A DNA stretch of 47,951 bases from Gryganskiella cystojenkinii. Lineage: Eukaryota; Mortierellomycota; Mortierellomycetes; Mortierellales; Mortierellaceae. The position numbers and the translations under genes were made by a program. The notes below the pieces were generated by a model. The model worked only from the letters and a program-made list of their open reading frames with translations, ran no database searches and was not told the DNA's origin. The stretch spans positions 1 through 47,951 of the forward strand of contig JAAAIG010000109.1 in the NCBI GenBank assembly GCA_015852425.1, in the 5' to 3' direction. Numbering within the stretch: position 1 is the first letter of the stretch; every line of letters starts with the position of its first letter. Of this stretch, positions 22,801-42,220 are shown one piece after another.

Positions 22801-24407
22801 AACTCTTTTTCTTTGAATAGATCTGACAACCCTGCTGGCTTTTGAATGCTGATTTTTGAAAGAAAAGAGATTTCGTTCAATGTGAGTGGTATTGTTGGTC
22901 CATGGTTGATGCTCAGGTTGAACTGCTTGACCTATTTGTAGGACTCTAAAGACAAAAGAAAAAGCGAGGGAAAGTGAAAAGTCGTCTTTTTAGCATGGTA
23001 ATTTGTCCTACAAAAGTGTACCGTTTTTGCTGACCCATGGTCCGGTTTTTTTTCTTTGTCTCTTTGTTGTTTTTCTATTTTTCTTTCGAATCACATCACA
23101 CTCATCTCTTCTTCTTCTCCTCCCTTTTCATCGCATCCTTCTTTTGATCTCTTCTGAGAAGTTCATTTCTTCATTCGCTTTATACCCCTCCCTCCCTCCC
23201 TTCCTCCCTCCGTCTTCCTATCCTTCTAATCCCTAATATCCCCCTCCCTCTGGTTGCTCTCACTTGTCCCATCCACATCGATTATAACGAAAACACATTT
23301 GCTCTGAACAAGCCTCTCTCCCACTACTCCTCCTCCTTGTTCAGAATTGAGCCTTTATACAATTACACCATTCGATTCTTTTGCTGGCAACGACCATACC
23401 CCATAACCAAACGATCAGGCAGACAGACATACTTCTCTTTGACGCGCTTTTTTTACTTTGTAAGTCACGACCTCTGTAATTCATATCCTTTACCCACCTT
23501 TTTATGAACGCCCTTTGCCTTCTTCCTTTCACATCAACAATTCTCATTTCGACCTTTGTCCTTTGCACCGAGGCAAAATGCAAAAGGAATATATGAACGA
23601 CAACAAGGAGACATCCAAAGAAAAAAAAAACAACATTTATTTTCGTAATAGCTGCAGGGGACCGACCTGTTGCAGTGTGGTAGCGGGCCTGCGTTTATCC
23701 TTTCTTCCATACACTCGCAACACAATGACAGGGGAACATGGCATTCTGGGCAAGGGGAGTGGAAATGACATCAGCTGCAGGCATAATCTTTTATTTGCTT
23801 TTACAATGCATTGTGGCTGTCCCCAGGAGTCAACTTGCCCCTTTCTTCAAAGGGGTTGCGCTGGTGCCGTCGGGTCTTTGAGACTCTTTCTTTAATGTCC
23901 TTTTTCTGGTTCTTCGGTCGGCGACGGGAGGCGTACACGAGGAACAAGAAGAAGAAAAAGAAGGGAAGGGGGGCAGGATCGAGCGAGATGGAAAGATGCA
24001 CAACAAAACAGATAGAGAAAGCGAGATAGACAAAGGAAGAAGGGGCGAGCGAACGGGTTCAGGACAACGAACATCAACTCGCCAATGGCTTTTTCAGATT
24101 GATCTCCCACACGAGATCTTCCCCCTTCATCCGACTCCAAAGAGGAAGGGGAGATATCCATGGCAATGTGGCCAGGAACTTGGTCCCTTGGTATCATGGC
24201 ATACCTTCCTTTCAACATTCTCTCGTTTTCTCTCTGCCGCTCTACTTCTTTCTTTTCTTCTTCTTGTCTCTTTACTCTCACAGTCCTCATCGTCATTATC
24301 ACCCGGATATTCCTTCTCCTTTCCTCTCCCTTCCCTCGCTCCTTCATCTCCTTCCCCTCCACCAGATTAACTCATTGGCGGTTATCCTTGTATCCTACCA
24401 CACCACC
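19874..24407. other. Long gene-free region upstream of pirin and the Q/H-rich gene
   Basis: About 4.5 kb with no coding signal I can support; the open frames here are short, low-complexity and mutually overlapping. Near pirin there are ATTGG (CCAAT complement) motifs, for example at about 20093, and an AATATATAGAA near 20157. A (GA)n run lies at about 22707-22729. From about 23000 to 23330 the plus strand is strongly pyrimidine-rich, including stacked CCCT/CCTT blocks (about 23188-23222). A second C/T-rich block (24205-24365) directly precedes the ATG at 24408. This is probably promoter and long 5' UTR of the downstream gene, possibly with a non-coding RNA that I cannot demonstrate. Confidence 0.5.
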
Positions 24408-25589
24408 ATGAGTTCATCCAATGCTAACTCTGCCTACTTCTCTTCCCTGGATCGCCTCTCAGAATACCATAAGCAACGTCCCCAGCAACTGCAACACCGT
24501 TTCTATCCTCCCAACACCAATCAACACCCTCACCTCTCTTCCCAGCAGCGGAATCAGGATCAAAAGTACACCTCTCTTCATCACGAACGGCTTGCGCTAT
24601 CCTATCCTCAGCAGACTTATCATCATTACCCGCACCGGTCGTCATCGTCTCCACACCTGCACGAGGAACACCGTCGACAAGAACAACAACATCAACAACG
24701 ACAACCAGTAGATCAACAACACGCCTCAAAGCGGGACCCTCCACAACTACGACATACTCAGGGTCAAGTGCAACGCCGCCAATTCAATAACAACCGCAAC
24801 CACTCTTCTCGATCTCTGTTCATGAATCCAGATCCGTATCTGGAAACACCACATCTCCAGAATCCCTCTAGCGGAACTCTGTCTTTATCTGTAGAATACG
24901 ACGACGTTGGTGAAGAGTACTCCATCTCCTCCATGGAGAACGAAGCCACAACCGGATACAAGAATCATTCATCCGCGGCCTACACTCAAGAATCGTTGGA
25001 TCCACGACTGAAAAAATCTACATCTCAATCCTCTCGTATCTACCAACAACATTACCCCAACGGAGCACAGACGCTTTCGACTTTTGCGACACCTCAGAGT
25101 TCACCACAATCCTCTTCAAGTCATCAACAATCCAACGGAGGTCATGGCGCGGATTCATATCACTCCAGCAGTGGAAGTGAAGATGACCGGGGCGGCCAGG
25201 AACCAGCATTGTTAGGCCAACTCTCGAGAGCATCAACCTCTTCATCAACATACCGCGCTCGAAGGGATTCAGGGCTACCGCCATTGAAAATGAGCACCGC
25301 CAAGAGACTCCCGCCATTCAGCGCCAGTTTATCTTCTATGCCGGCAGGGGCAGTACTCGAGGAAGAAGAAGAGGAGGAGGACTTGGAAGAGGAGGAGCAA
25401 CTACAAGGACATCACCGTCGCTCCAATGGACATGAACATCTGATGGATCACGAGGAGGACGTGGGGAGCATACCCCAGGAGGATGACGACGACAGAGAGG
25501 TGGTACAAGTCCTCGATCGGGACATGGACCCTCGGCAACTGAACCAATTGCCAAGGAGCAAGGAGAACAATGGATCAAAACAAAGGTAA
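24408..25589 (+). CDS. Disordered Gln/His/Ser-rich coding exon, possibly the 5' exon of the downstream coiled-coil gene
   Basis: 393 residues read to a TAA at 25587-25589. The composition is rich in Gln, His, Ser and Pro, with a strongly acidic stretch late on (about residues 320-334) and no recognised domain. The ATG at 24408 was chosen for its CACCACC context; the frame is open further upstream but through pyrimidine-rich sequence that looks like UTR. The reading frame ends AAA CAA AGG TAA, and the same bases form a splice donor, CAAAG|GTAATG. If the donor is used, the exon ends at 25585 with two bases (AG) of an Arg codon. That joins in frame to an acceptor at 26597 (CACTTTAG|A). The coiled-coil protein would then have this disordered N-terminus. 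As a separate gene the function is unknown. Confidence 0.6.
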   Translation: MSSSNANSAYFSSLDRLSEYHKQRPQQLQHRFYPPNTNQHPHLSSQQRNQDQKYTSLHHERLALSYPQQTYHHYPHRSSSSPHLHEEHRRQEQQHQQRQPVDQQHASKRDPPQLRHTQGQVQRRQFNNNRNHSSRSLFMNPDPYLETPHLQNPSSGTLSLSVEYDDVGEEYSISSMENEATTGYKNHSSAAYTQESLDPRLKKSTSQSSRIYQQHYPNGAQTLSTFATPQSSPQSSSSHQQSNGGHGADSYHSSSGSEDDRGGQEPALLGQLSRASTSSSTYRARRDSGLPPLKMSTAKRLPPFSASLSSMPAGAVLEEEEEEEDLEEEEQLQGHHRRSNGHEHLMDHEEDVGSIPQEDDDDREVVQVLDRDMDPRQLNQLPRSKENNGSKQR

Positions 25590-25907
25590 TGCCAACTTGC
25601 CCTTGTACCCCCAATCCCCTCAGCACCAAGCCTTCTTCTCCCTCCCCGCGCTTTGTTCAATGAACTCGGCTGTTACTGTTTAGAGCTTGCATACAAATGA
25701 GTTTTTGTGCGCAGGATCCCCCCCCCCCCACTTTCCTCTGCTTGTGTGTGGTGTGCAATGGCCCGATAAGTAGTCGTGCATTGAGGACATCATCGGGGAA
25801 CCACACAACGACATGCAGCAGGAATTTTTGCTGCATCAACAACAAAGGCGAAAATGTCAATAACAGCGACGTAGGACGACGACAGGGACAACAGCAACAG
25901 CAACCAC

Positions 25908-25962
<55 letters not shown>

Positions 25963-26597
25963 TCAACAACACAGGCTTTGGATCGATTCATTCAATTGGT
26001 CCTTTGCTCAGTCGTCCCTGGATTCAGTGTCAGCGTCTCCTTGTCGTCCTCGTTTTGCATTACTCGGACAGTTGCGCATTCCCAGCTGACATGGGCATGA
26101 CATATGTTGATTTTTCAGGGCAGAAGGATCTTTGGATGATGATGGTGCATCACGATATTTTTACCCGACTCCTATCCGCGGCAACTTTTTTTATTTATTT
26201 TTTTCAGTTCCGTCAAAGATGGGAAGAAGGGAACGGGGAGAAAATAGCATCTCGATTCTCACTCACCGACCATTGGGTCGACTAAAAACAACACACACAA
26301 AAAAGTATTCCTAGCTGTCAGGGCATCAAATTTCCGACATCCTCACTCCTCATGGGATCATTGGGATCAGGCTTTGTTTACCTGTTGTTGATGGGTTGGA
26401 TTGGACAACTTCCCGTCGATCCCTAAAAATTTACCGCGCTGCACAAACAAACAACAACAAAACTGACAACACAAACATTAACACAAAAAGCCATTTCTGT
26501 GCCACGGACAACCAACTGACCTCTTTTGTTTGTTGTCCCTCTTTTTCACTTCTCTTCACGATGCGCTTTTTTACTGGATGTCTTTCTTTCACTTTAG
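25586..26597 (+). other. Putative 1.0-kb intron, or intergenic region, with CAA repeat
   Basis: The boundaries GTAATG at 25586 and CTTTAG at 26597 would join the flanking open frames in matching phase. Inside is a (CAA)n tract and little else. An apparent polyglutamine frame at 25697-26089 is just the translation of that tract. Under the alternative two-gene model this would be the 3' UTR of one gene and the promoter of the next. Confidence 0.45.
25885..25970. repeat. (CAA)n-rich microsatellite
   Basis: Mostly CAA triplets, broken by CAG, CCA and CGA, run between about 25885 and 25970. It lies in the putative intron or intergenic stretch, so the glutamine-like reading is not taken as coding. 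Confidence 0.85.
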
Positions 26598-26649
26598 ACT
26601 TTCCAAGCAATCATCCTTTCACCCATTTCCTTCACCGCCCACCCGAACT

Positions 26650-29600
26650 ATGCCGTCAACAGTTACCGTCTCTTCGCCCTCTGCATTATCCCCTCTTGGT
26701 TCCCAGGCGACACGCCCTCAAGCTGGAAGCGGGAATCCTCCAGTGCCACAACAACGTGTTGAGCCTGATCGTGGTCCTGCAGATCTCAGTAATCCGAGCA
26801 TGGCATTGGCAGAAGCCTTGATCGCTGCCAGGTCCAAAGCAGAGGGGAAAGCAAAGGCTCTTCAAAAGGCCGCGGCTGTCGGTCCTCCTTCATCGAATCA
26901 GGATGAGCGAGGAGCGACAAATTACTCTGATCTTGGGCGCAAAATGGCGCCGTCTGCTTCCTCCGAATCGAATGGCGCGCAACCTGGCAGTCAGGTCCGG
27001 ATTCCAGTACCGAATCTGTCACCAACCCTCAGAAGTTTCCAAACGCAGAACCGGAATTCGGACGAACTGTTGTATCGCCGGACCTCGTTCACACTCTCAC
27101 CGACCTCTTCGAATCCCGAGCTTGCCGAGTCACAGACAGACAGTCACTCGGGATCCTATGGGACTCCTCGGCCCAACACAAACGGAGGGCGACCTATACC
27201 CTTGTCTGCTTCGAGCTCGACCAAGTTTCTCGGGGCGACCAGTCGTGCGATGGGACCCAGCATATCTTCAAACATGTCTGCGTTCTCGGACGAATACAGC
27301 CAACACCTTCATCAGCAAGTTCGCCTACAGCAACAAAAACACCAGCAACAACCACAACAACAGCGCCGATCGATGGACAGCCATCACAACCGGGACCCGA
27401 GTCTTCTAGGGACCTCGTACGACTCTGCCAATTCTGCAGCCCAAGACGGAGGTGACTTTTCTCGGTACGCGTTTCCAGAACAGAATCTCGATCAAAGTTC
27501 CCTCCCTACGGACAGTTACACGGACAGTCTTCATCACCACCAAGGATATCAAGGGACACTGTCAGAGGAATCCTCGAGTTTTCAACAGGATTACATCAAC
27601 GCCAGACCTTTGCGTCTGTCGACAGACTCTGAACCTCACGCTTACACCAATAACAAGGGTAAATCGGTCCATCGCTCGTTCTCCAAACAACAGCAGCAGC
27701 CAGCGCATCATCATCCTGATCCTCATGATCGGCATACCAACGGACTGTCGGACGCGTCGGTCTCTGCATCGGTCTCTCAATACCCCCCGACTGCCTCATC
27801 CATGGGTGAGGCTGAGGATCTTCAGGACCAGATGAACACCGAGGCCGAATACATCATGACACGAAACACGGAGCTTTTGCGGATCCTAAGCATACGAGAT
27901 GAGGAGATTCAAACCCTGCAACAAGAGCTGGATCATACTTTAAAAGTCATGCACGAGTACGAGGATGATCTCATGGCGATGCATACTGCAGCGGCAAAAC
28001 CATATGAAAGTTATCATCAGACCCTGGATGAGATCGGACACGAGATGACCCAGCAGGACGCTATCGTCAAAGGATACCAGCATGAGAATGAGATGCTCAC
28101 TAGTCAACTCAAGTCCTCTGTCGAAATTCGCCAAGAAGCCGAAAAGCGTCATCTGCACACGGTGGAGAAGCTTAAAAACGAGTTGATCGAGCTACGCGCA
28201 GAACTCGATCGGTCCGATAATGAAAAGTACGGCTCTACAGACCTGAGGACTCAACTCAAGATCTCACAGGATACCCAGGCACAGAGCCAGAAGGGATCCA
28301 AGGACAAGGAAGAAGAATACCTGGCCGAGATCAGCGCACTCAAGGATCAGCTCAAGATGACGGAACAGGTTCTCGAAGACGAACGTCGGGCCAAGGTCGA
28401 GGAGATGCAAAAACTGGAAAGGGATATCCAAGATTTCCGGGCTGGATACGATGGTATGTTGGCGCAGTTGCAGTCGTTTGTACCCCATTACCGTAGTATG
28501 CCGCCCCTAAAACGAGGATCCTCCTCCTCCTCCGCGGACGATGGCCAGGCAGACACGACTGCAGGTGTCGAGATCGAGAGCGATCTGAGACATCTCAAGG
28601 CGTCGCCACTCCAGAGCAAGACCACGTCGACACAACATTCAGAAACACCCTCACCGACTCTGTTCGAGAAGCAGGTCCTTCGAGAGATGAAACCCAAGAC
28701 GTTGGATCGGAAATTGACCTCGACCGAGACCTTGACGACCGCAAACATGCCCAAGACCTCTGGAGATGTCGAAAAGTTGGAAAAGTTGGACTTGGAACAG
28801 AGGATCAGTCAGTTTGAGGCGGATGTGCGTCAGAGTTTGCTCCGCAGCGCGTCGATTGAGAGTTTTATCAGTGTTCGATCCTCAACCGGTACTGTGATCC
28901 CCCTGGCCTCTCAACTCAAGTCCCACCCCCGACCTCATGGAAGTGCTTCCTCCAGGGATGACCTTCGACTTTCCGCGATGAGTGAAGAGCATAAGCTTGC
29001 GAACAAGTTGCGAGATCGGATCAACAGCCTCAACGTTGAAAACAAGCGACTCCACGCAGAACTGTCTTCATTGTCCCATATTTTGAAGCAGCAACAGGCA
29101 GAGCGACAACGTCGTGTGGCTCAGTTGGAGGAACTCCTGGATATGCACGAGAATATGGCGGGCCAGAAACTTGACGATGCCGACACGGACGATGGTCAAA
29201 CTCGAATCCGTAAGGTCATCCAGGGACTAATGGTCAAGATCCGGACCAAGGAAGCCGAGGCCGAGTTTTATCATAATGCGTATCTGGACAAGGTCATGGA
29301 GCTCGATCAGATGGCGCTCGCGAATGGCAAGACTTTAGCAATGGAGAGTTCGTTGGACGAAAACGGTGGTGGCGGTCCGTCTTCACAGTCCGTGGTTGAT
29401 GGGTTGGCGGTCGGATCAGGACCGTCTGCAAGCATGATAGAAGCCCTTGAGAACCGAGTTAAAGAACTGGAACGGATCAACAAAGAGACTGCATTTAGAC
29501 TCGCGGCGGAGCAACGACGTGCGCAGGCGGCCGAGACCGAGAACGCAACATTGGTTCGAGAGAAATTGACGTTGGCTCGTATGCTCGAGGACCAGGTCGA

Positions 29601-30426
29601 GCAGTTGCAGAGCAAGTTGAGTGCCGCGGACGTGGCCAAGGCCCGCCTCGAGGACGAGAATACGGCTCTACGACAGCAGTATCAACAGCAGCACGATCGA
29701 AGCGGCGGCAGTGGTTCGAGTTCAAGACAAGATTTCTCTAAAACAGATCCCGTGAATTCAGAGTCGATGGCGACGATGAGGACAAGGTTGCTCTCGCTGA
29801 CGCGTCAACGGGATCAGTTACGAGAACAACTCCAAGAGGCGTTTGATATCCAACTGACGATGCAAGAACGCAACGGCGGTGGCGGTGTACCGGAATGGTC
29901 TGTAGACGATTACAAGCGTCTGGAACGAGCTCTGGAAGAGAAATCGACCGAGCTGAGTGTCTGGAAGGAACGGGCCGTGGCGTTGGAAAAGGTCGTGGAA
30001 CGGATCCGGATGATCAAGGATCGCCCAGAGCCGATCGGACTCTCGATGGATCGGTATAACCGTCGTAGGTCTTCTTCTAGTGCACACGAGTCTGCAGGGT
30101 CATTGACGTCTTCTACGTCCGGTCGTCGGCACCACTCGCATCATCATCATCACTCTTCGAGTCAGCAGCATACACTTGAGGAGCTAGACCAGGTCGTGTT
30201 GAGACTGGAACAACGGCTGGAGCGTCGAGATCAAGAGCTGCAAGAGGTTGTGCAGGAAGCGAAACGACAGACGGATCTTCGGTTGGAAGGCTGGAAGTCA
30301 AAGTGGGTCCAGGTCGTGCAGCGCAAGAACGCCGAGATCCATCGGTTCCAGGTCGAGCTCGAGTCGTTGATGGCGGCTGTGGACCGTGATCGGGCTAGGA
30401 TGGCGGCGTCAATGAAGAAGCAATAG
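26650..30426 (+). CDS. Large coiled-coil protein, function unknown
   Basis: One long exon; from the ATG at 26650 it gives 1258 residues. The open frame extends upstream to the putative acceptor at 26597, and with the 24408 exon the protein would have 1668 residues. The first ~390 residues are Ser/Pro/Gln-rich. Heptad-type helices begin near DNA 27810 (EYIMTRNTELLRILSIRD) and recur to about 28470. More follow at 28980-29300, 29430-29700, 29760-30010 and 30180-30420. Ser-rich linkers separate them, and a His-rich run (His x5 at about 30142) sits before the last helix. The final helix contains KNAEIHRFQVELESL. The architecture suggests a cytoskeletal, septum or spindle-pole scaffold. A distant likeness of the last block to centrosomal CEP162-type proteins is from memory and unproven. 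Confidence 0.75.
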   Translation: MPSTVTVSSPSALSPLGSQATRPQAGSGNPPVPQQRVEPDRGPADLSNPSMALAEALIAARSKAEGKAKALQKAAAVGPPSSNQDERGATNYSDLGRKMAPSASSESNGAQPGSQVRIPVPNLSPTLRSFQTQNRNSDELLYRRTSFTLSPTSSNPELAESQTDSHSGSYGTPRPNTNGGRPIPLSASSSTKFLGATSRAMGPSISSNMSAFSDEYSQHLHQQVRLQQQKHQQQPQQQRRSMDSHHNRDPSLLGTSYDSANSAAQDGGDFSRYAFPEQNLDQSSLPTDSYTDSLHHHQGYQGTLSEESSSFQQDYINARPLRLSTDSEPHAYTNNKGKSVHRSFSKQQQQPAHHHPDPHDRHTNGLSDASVSASVSQYPPTASSMGEAEDLQDQMNTEAEYIMTRNTELLRILSIRDEEIQTLQQELDHTLKVMHEYEDDLMAMHTAAAKPYESYHQTLDEIGHEMTQQDAIVKGYQHENEMLTSQLKSSVEIRQEAEKRHLHTVEKLKNELIELRAELDRSDNEKYGSTDLRTQLKISQDTQAQSQKGSKDKEEEYLAEISALKDQLKMTEQVLEDERRAKVEEMQKLERDIQDFRAGYDGMLAQLQSFVPHYRSMPPLKRGSSSSSADDGQADTTAGVEIESDLRHLKASPLQSKTTSTQHSETPSPTLFEKQVLREMKPKTLDRKLTSTETLTTANMPKTSGDVEKLEKLDLEQRISQFEADVRQSLLRSASIESFISVRSSTGTVIPLASQLKSHPRPHGSASSRDDLRLSAMSEEHKLANKLRDRINSLNVENKRLHAELSSLSHILKQQQAERQRRVAQLEELLDMHENMAGQKLDDADTDDGQTRIRKVIQGLMVKIRTKEAEAEFYHNAYLDKVMELDQMALANGKTLAMESSLDENGGGGPSSQSVVDGLAVGSGPSASMIEALENRVKELERINKETAFRLAAEQRRAQAAETENATLVREKLTLARMLEDQVEQLQSKLSAADVAKARLEDENTALRQQYQQQHDRSGGSGSSSRQDFSKTDPVNSESMATMRTRLLSLTRQRDQLREQLQEAFDIQLTMQERNGGGGVPEWSVDDYKRLERALEEKSTELSVWKERAVALEKVVERIRMIKDRPEPIGLSMDRYNRRRSSSSAHESAGSLTSSTSGRRHHSHHHHHSSSQQHTLEELDQVVLRLEQRLERRDQELQEVVQEAKRQTDLRLEGWKSKWVQVVQRKNAEIHRFQVELESLMAAVDRDRARMAASMKKQ

Positions 30427-32301
30427 TCGAACTGTTTCTCTGTTTCATCGTTTATTCTGTAGCTTTGTATGTTGTTTTTTTCCTTTCTTTCTGTTGCCCT
30501 TGCCCTTTCCTTTCCGTGTTTCCACCTAATCATGTCATCCATATCATGTCACTTCCAGTATACCCTCCCTATATAAAAAAGCCATCCTTCCTTGTCGAGA
30601 CAAACACGCTGCGAACCTGTAAAGGAACGTGGCCCTTTTGGTGGGGCAGCCTTCTTGGCTTTGACTCTTTTTTTTTTTTTTTGACGGAATCTGCCTCCTC
30701 CCCCTCCCCATACTCTTTCTCCTCTTCCTTTTCTCCCTCTTCTGCTTCATCTCGTCCTCCTCTTTGCTGTCCACAAACACTGCAAAAACCAAACACTTTT
30801 TCACTCTCCACACATGTTTCTCTCATTCCCATTCCTCATTCCCAATTGGACAATCTGACAATCCAGTAAAAAATATGAATTCGTCACTGCTATCAACGAA
30901 TAAAAAAGAAGACTATGATTATCGTATGTGCTGCAAGAGCAGACTGTTTTTGTTGTCGTCAGACGACCCCACATCAAAAAAAACTACGTTTAAAAAAAAA
31001 CGAAAAATGTAGATAGGGAAAGAGGGTCCGGTCCAGAGCCACACAAAAAAGAAGCCACCAAAAAAAAAATTTATTGAATAGGGAAAGTGTTGTCATAGAG
31101 TAACTGCTGCTGAGTGTGAGATTTTTTATGGAGGAGGGGGGGAAAAGAATAAAAAAAATATTTTGGACGGGGGATGGATGGTTCGATTGTCTCTGCCTTG
31201 CCACTCGACACCCTTTTATCCATCCATCATCATCATCATTATTACATTTCCATTTTCTCATCTGGTACTGCACATCATCATCATCATCAATATCGGTATA
31301 AGCAGTGTCTTGTAACAATAGTATTTGCATACTTGAAAAAAAAGAAAGAAATCAGTCAGCGCAAGGTAAGAATGATTACAAGGAGAGAAAGGGAAAAGAG
31401 CAAGAGTCTAGGAGGAAGAGACAAGCGTGGGTAGGAGTGGGAAGGGGGAAGAAGAGGAAGGAAGAGGAGAAGAAGAGACTATGGATAGAGGAAAGGGAAG
31501 ACACTCCAAAAAAGAAAAAAAAAGACAAGGAAGGTTGAAGGGTGGACCCAAGGGACGGTGTCTTTTGGCAGAGTCCTTTGACCTGTTGATGTGAAATACC
31601 TGGCTGGGCAGGCAGGCACACTCGGTCTCTCTGCACCGAGGATAGGAAAGGACAAAGTGGACAAAGGGGGAGGATGTCGGTGTCTGTCCGCCCAGGCTAC
31701 ATACCAACAGAGAGAGAGAGTCAGAGGCCAGGTCCAACAGCGCAGATCAGTCCTATTTCAAAGCGGAATGGTCAGATTAGACTGAATTCTTCTTTTTCCT
31801 TTCATCCAATTCACTCTCAAATTCAGATTTGATCTCTCTCTCTCTGCGGATCAGTCTCTGTCCCTTTTGACAGGCAGCATTACATCCCTCCCTCTCCCCT
31901 CCCCTTCCTCTCCCCTCCCCTTCCTCTCCCCTTCTTCTCGCTCTCCCCCCCTTTCGTCATCCTCTCTTTTCCCCCCCACTCCCTTCCGACTTCCTGTTTT
32001 GCTCGGCCTTGGTTGTCATTCCCTTCATTGTTTCCTTCGGTCCAACTGCAAAGGTCTCATCTCGGACTTTTTGTTTTTGTTCAATTGAATTAAGACTGCA
32101 CTTCTTCTTGGGACTGGATCTCTTACTACTTCCTGTTTCTCTCCATCACCAAGACAGAGACAGGCAGATTCCACAACAAGACTCGAGGATTGACGATCAG
32201 ATTGGACGACACAACCCCCTCCTCCTTTCAAGGAAACCTGCTCGTCATCTCTAAAGCATAAGAGAGGACTGGGTCCCCAATCCGATCCCTTCTCGAAAAC
32301 C
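30427..32301. other. Intergenic region upstream of the CHD gene
   Basis: 1.9 kb with no supported gene. T runs at 30668-30682 and pyrimidine-rich blocks at 30700-30770 come first. An ATC/CAT repeat lies at about 31220-31290, and purine-rich sequence at 31360-31535. A C-rich tandem block (about 31885-31965) lies about 350 bp before the CHD start. The right half is the likely CHD promoter and 5' UTR. Confidence 0.5.
31885..31940. repeat. C-rich tandem repeat upstream of the CHD gene
   Basis: The unit TCTCCCCTCCCCTTCC is repeated about two and a half times, flanked by further CCCT blocks. The complementary strand is G-rich with runs of four Gs. It lies roughly 360-420 bp upstream of the CHD start codon. 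Confidence 0.7.
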
Positions 32302-41034
<8,733 letters not shown>

Positions 41035-41260
41035 TAGCTTCCAAGATTTTTTTTTTATTCGACAACAACCAATGTAATTTGAACATATTCGGGGAGGGTT
41101 AGCATGGGGAAATGAAGGGGACACATAGTCGTAGGAAAAGAGGAAAAAAAAACCGTTTACTTGTAACAATTCTTTCGCAAAATAACACACCAAAAAACAT
41201 TTTCTTTTTAAAATTATCGTTTTTTTGATTGAAAGAATGTTTCGTTTCGCAGACCGTTTT
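41035..41260. other. Convergent region between the CHD gene and a small minus-strand gene
   Basis: 226 bp, AT-rich, with T runs on one side and A runs on the other. It must hold both 3' UTR ends. No gene is seen. Confidence 0.55.
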
Positions 41261-42020
41261 CTACGACAATGGTCGCCGTGTTCGTGATGACGATCCTTGT
41301 GTGGTGACTCTTGTTCGAGAAGAATACGGTGAGGGTGACAATCCTCTGAGAGAACTGGTTGTTGATGATGATGATGCCGTTGTCGGAAGAGGCGTTGACA
41401 ATCTGGAAGAAGTAGAAGAAGAAGAGGAAGATCCCGCGGAGTTTGCTCTGACTGCTGCTGCTGCTGCTGCTGCGTTGGAGAGAGCGATCCTTGGTCGCTT
41501 GAAGACTCGCTGCGGTGGCTCTGTTTGTTCTTCTTGGGATTCTCCTGGTCGCTGTTGTTGTTGACGCTCCAGGGCGGAAGACGGTGGCACTTCTGAGGTA
41601 TCCCAAGACGTGGGTGCTATCGAGGACAAAGAAGGCGTGGGTGGGAACCCAACGGGATCTCGTCTCGTCGCCTCGGCAGCCTTTTTCCGTCGCATCTCTT
41701 CCAAGACCAAGTTCTCGTCCGAGCTTGTCAGGATATCTACAAGAAAGAAAACAATAAAGGTTTTTTTTTTGGTTAGTCATTTGGATTTCTTCTTTTATAA
41801 TAATATGCTACAAGGAGAGAAATGGGCATGAAAGGTGTGTGTGTGTGTGTGTGTGTATGTGTTTGGTGTTCATGTAGGGAATTCAACAATTACATTTCGG
41901 TCCCTTGTCCGTGGTGGAGATGTACGGTCGGTTGACATGACCGGGTTCATGACGTACTCGTTCATAGGTTGCTGCGGTGAATGCATCCGTCTTTGAGGGA
42001 AGGTCACGAAGGTATTCCAT
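41261..42020 (-). CDS. Small protein of unknown function
   Basis: Two exons, 42020-41894 and 41736-41261, give 200 residues. I do not recognise the family. The first exon encodes MEYLRDLPSKTDAFTAATYE and continues to TTDKGPK. The donor AAAT|GTAATT and acceptor CTTGTAG then restore a Tyr codon leading into ILTSSDENLVLEEMRRKKAAE, which is helical and basic. After that come PQRVFKRPRI, an Ala7 run and a Ser/Thr-rich disordered tail. The KRPR motif could act as a nuclear signal, but that is a guess. Support for a real gene is the phase-correct junction and the contrast between an ordered start and a typical fungal low-complexity tail. The intron carries a (GT)n repeat. Confidence 0.55.
41835..41856. 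repeat. (GT)n microsatellite
   Basis: An almost perfect GT dinucleotide run lies in the intron of the small minus-strand gene. It reads as CA repeats on the coding strand. Confidence 0.9.
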
Positions 42021-42220
42021 CGTGTGTTTGAATGTGCTTTGGGGGGGAAATGATGAAAGGAGGAGAGGGGGTGGGTTCTTTGGTTCTTTGGTTCTTTGCA
42101 ATCGAAGGAGGGGGGAAGAATGCGGATGGATGGAATGGAAATGAGTGGGGAATAACGACGCTTTTCATGTTTCAATTTTGGTGGCAAATCCATGTTTGTT
42201 TGGTTGGTTTATTTCATAAA

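Noticed and set aside
25697..26089. Polyglutamine open frame
   Set aside because: It is the translation of a CAA microsatellite with unrelated flanks, inside a likely intron or UTR.
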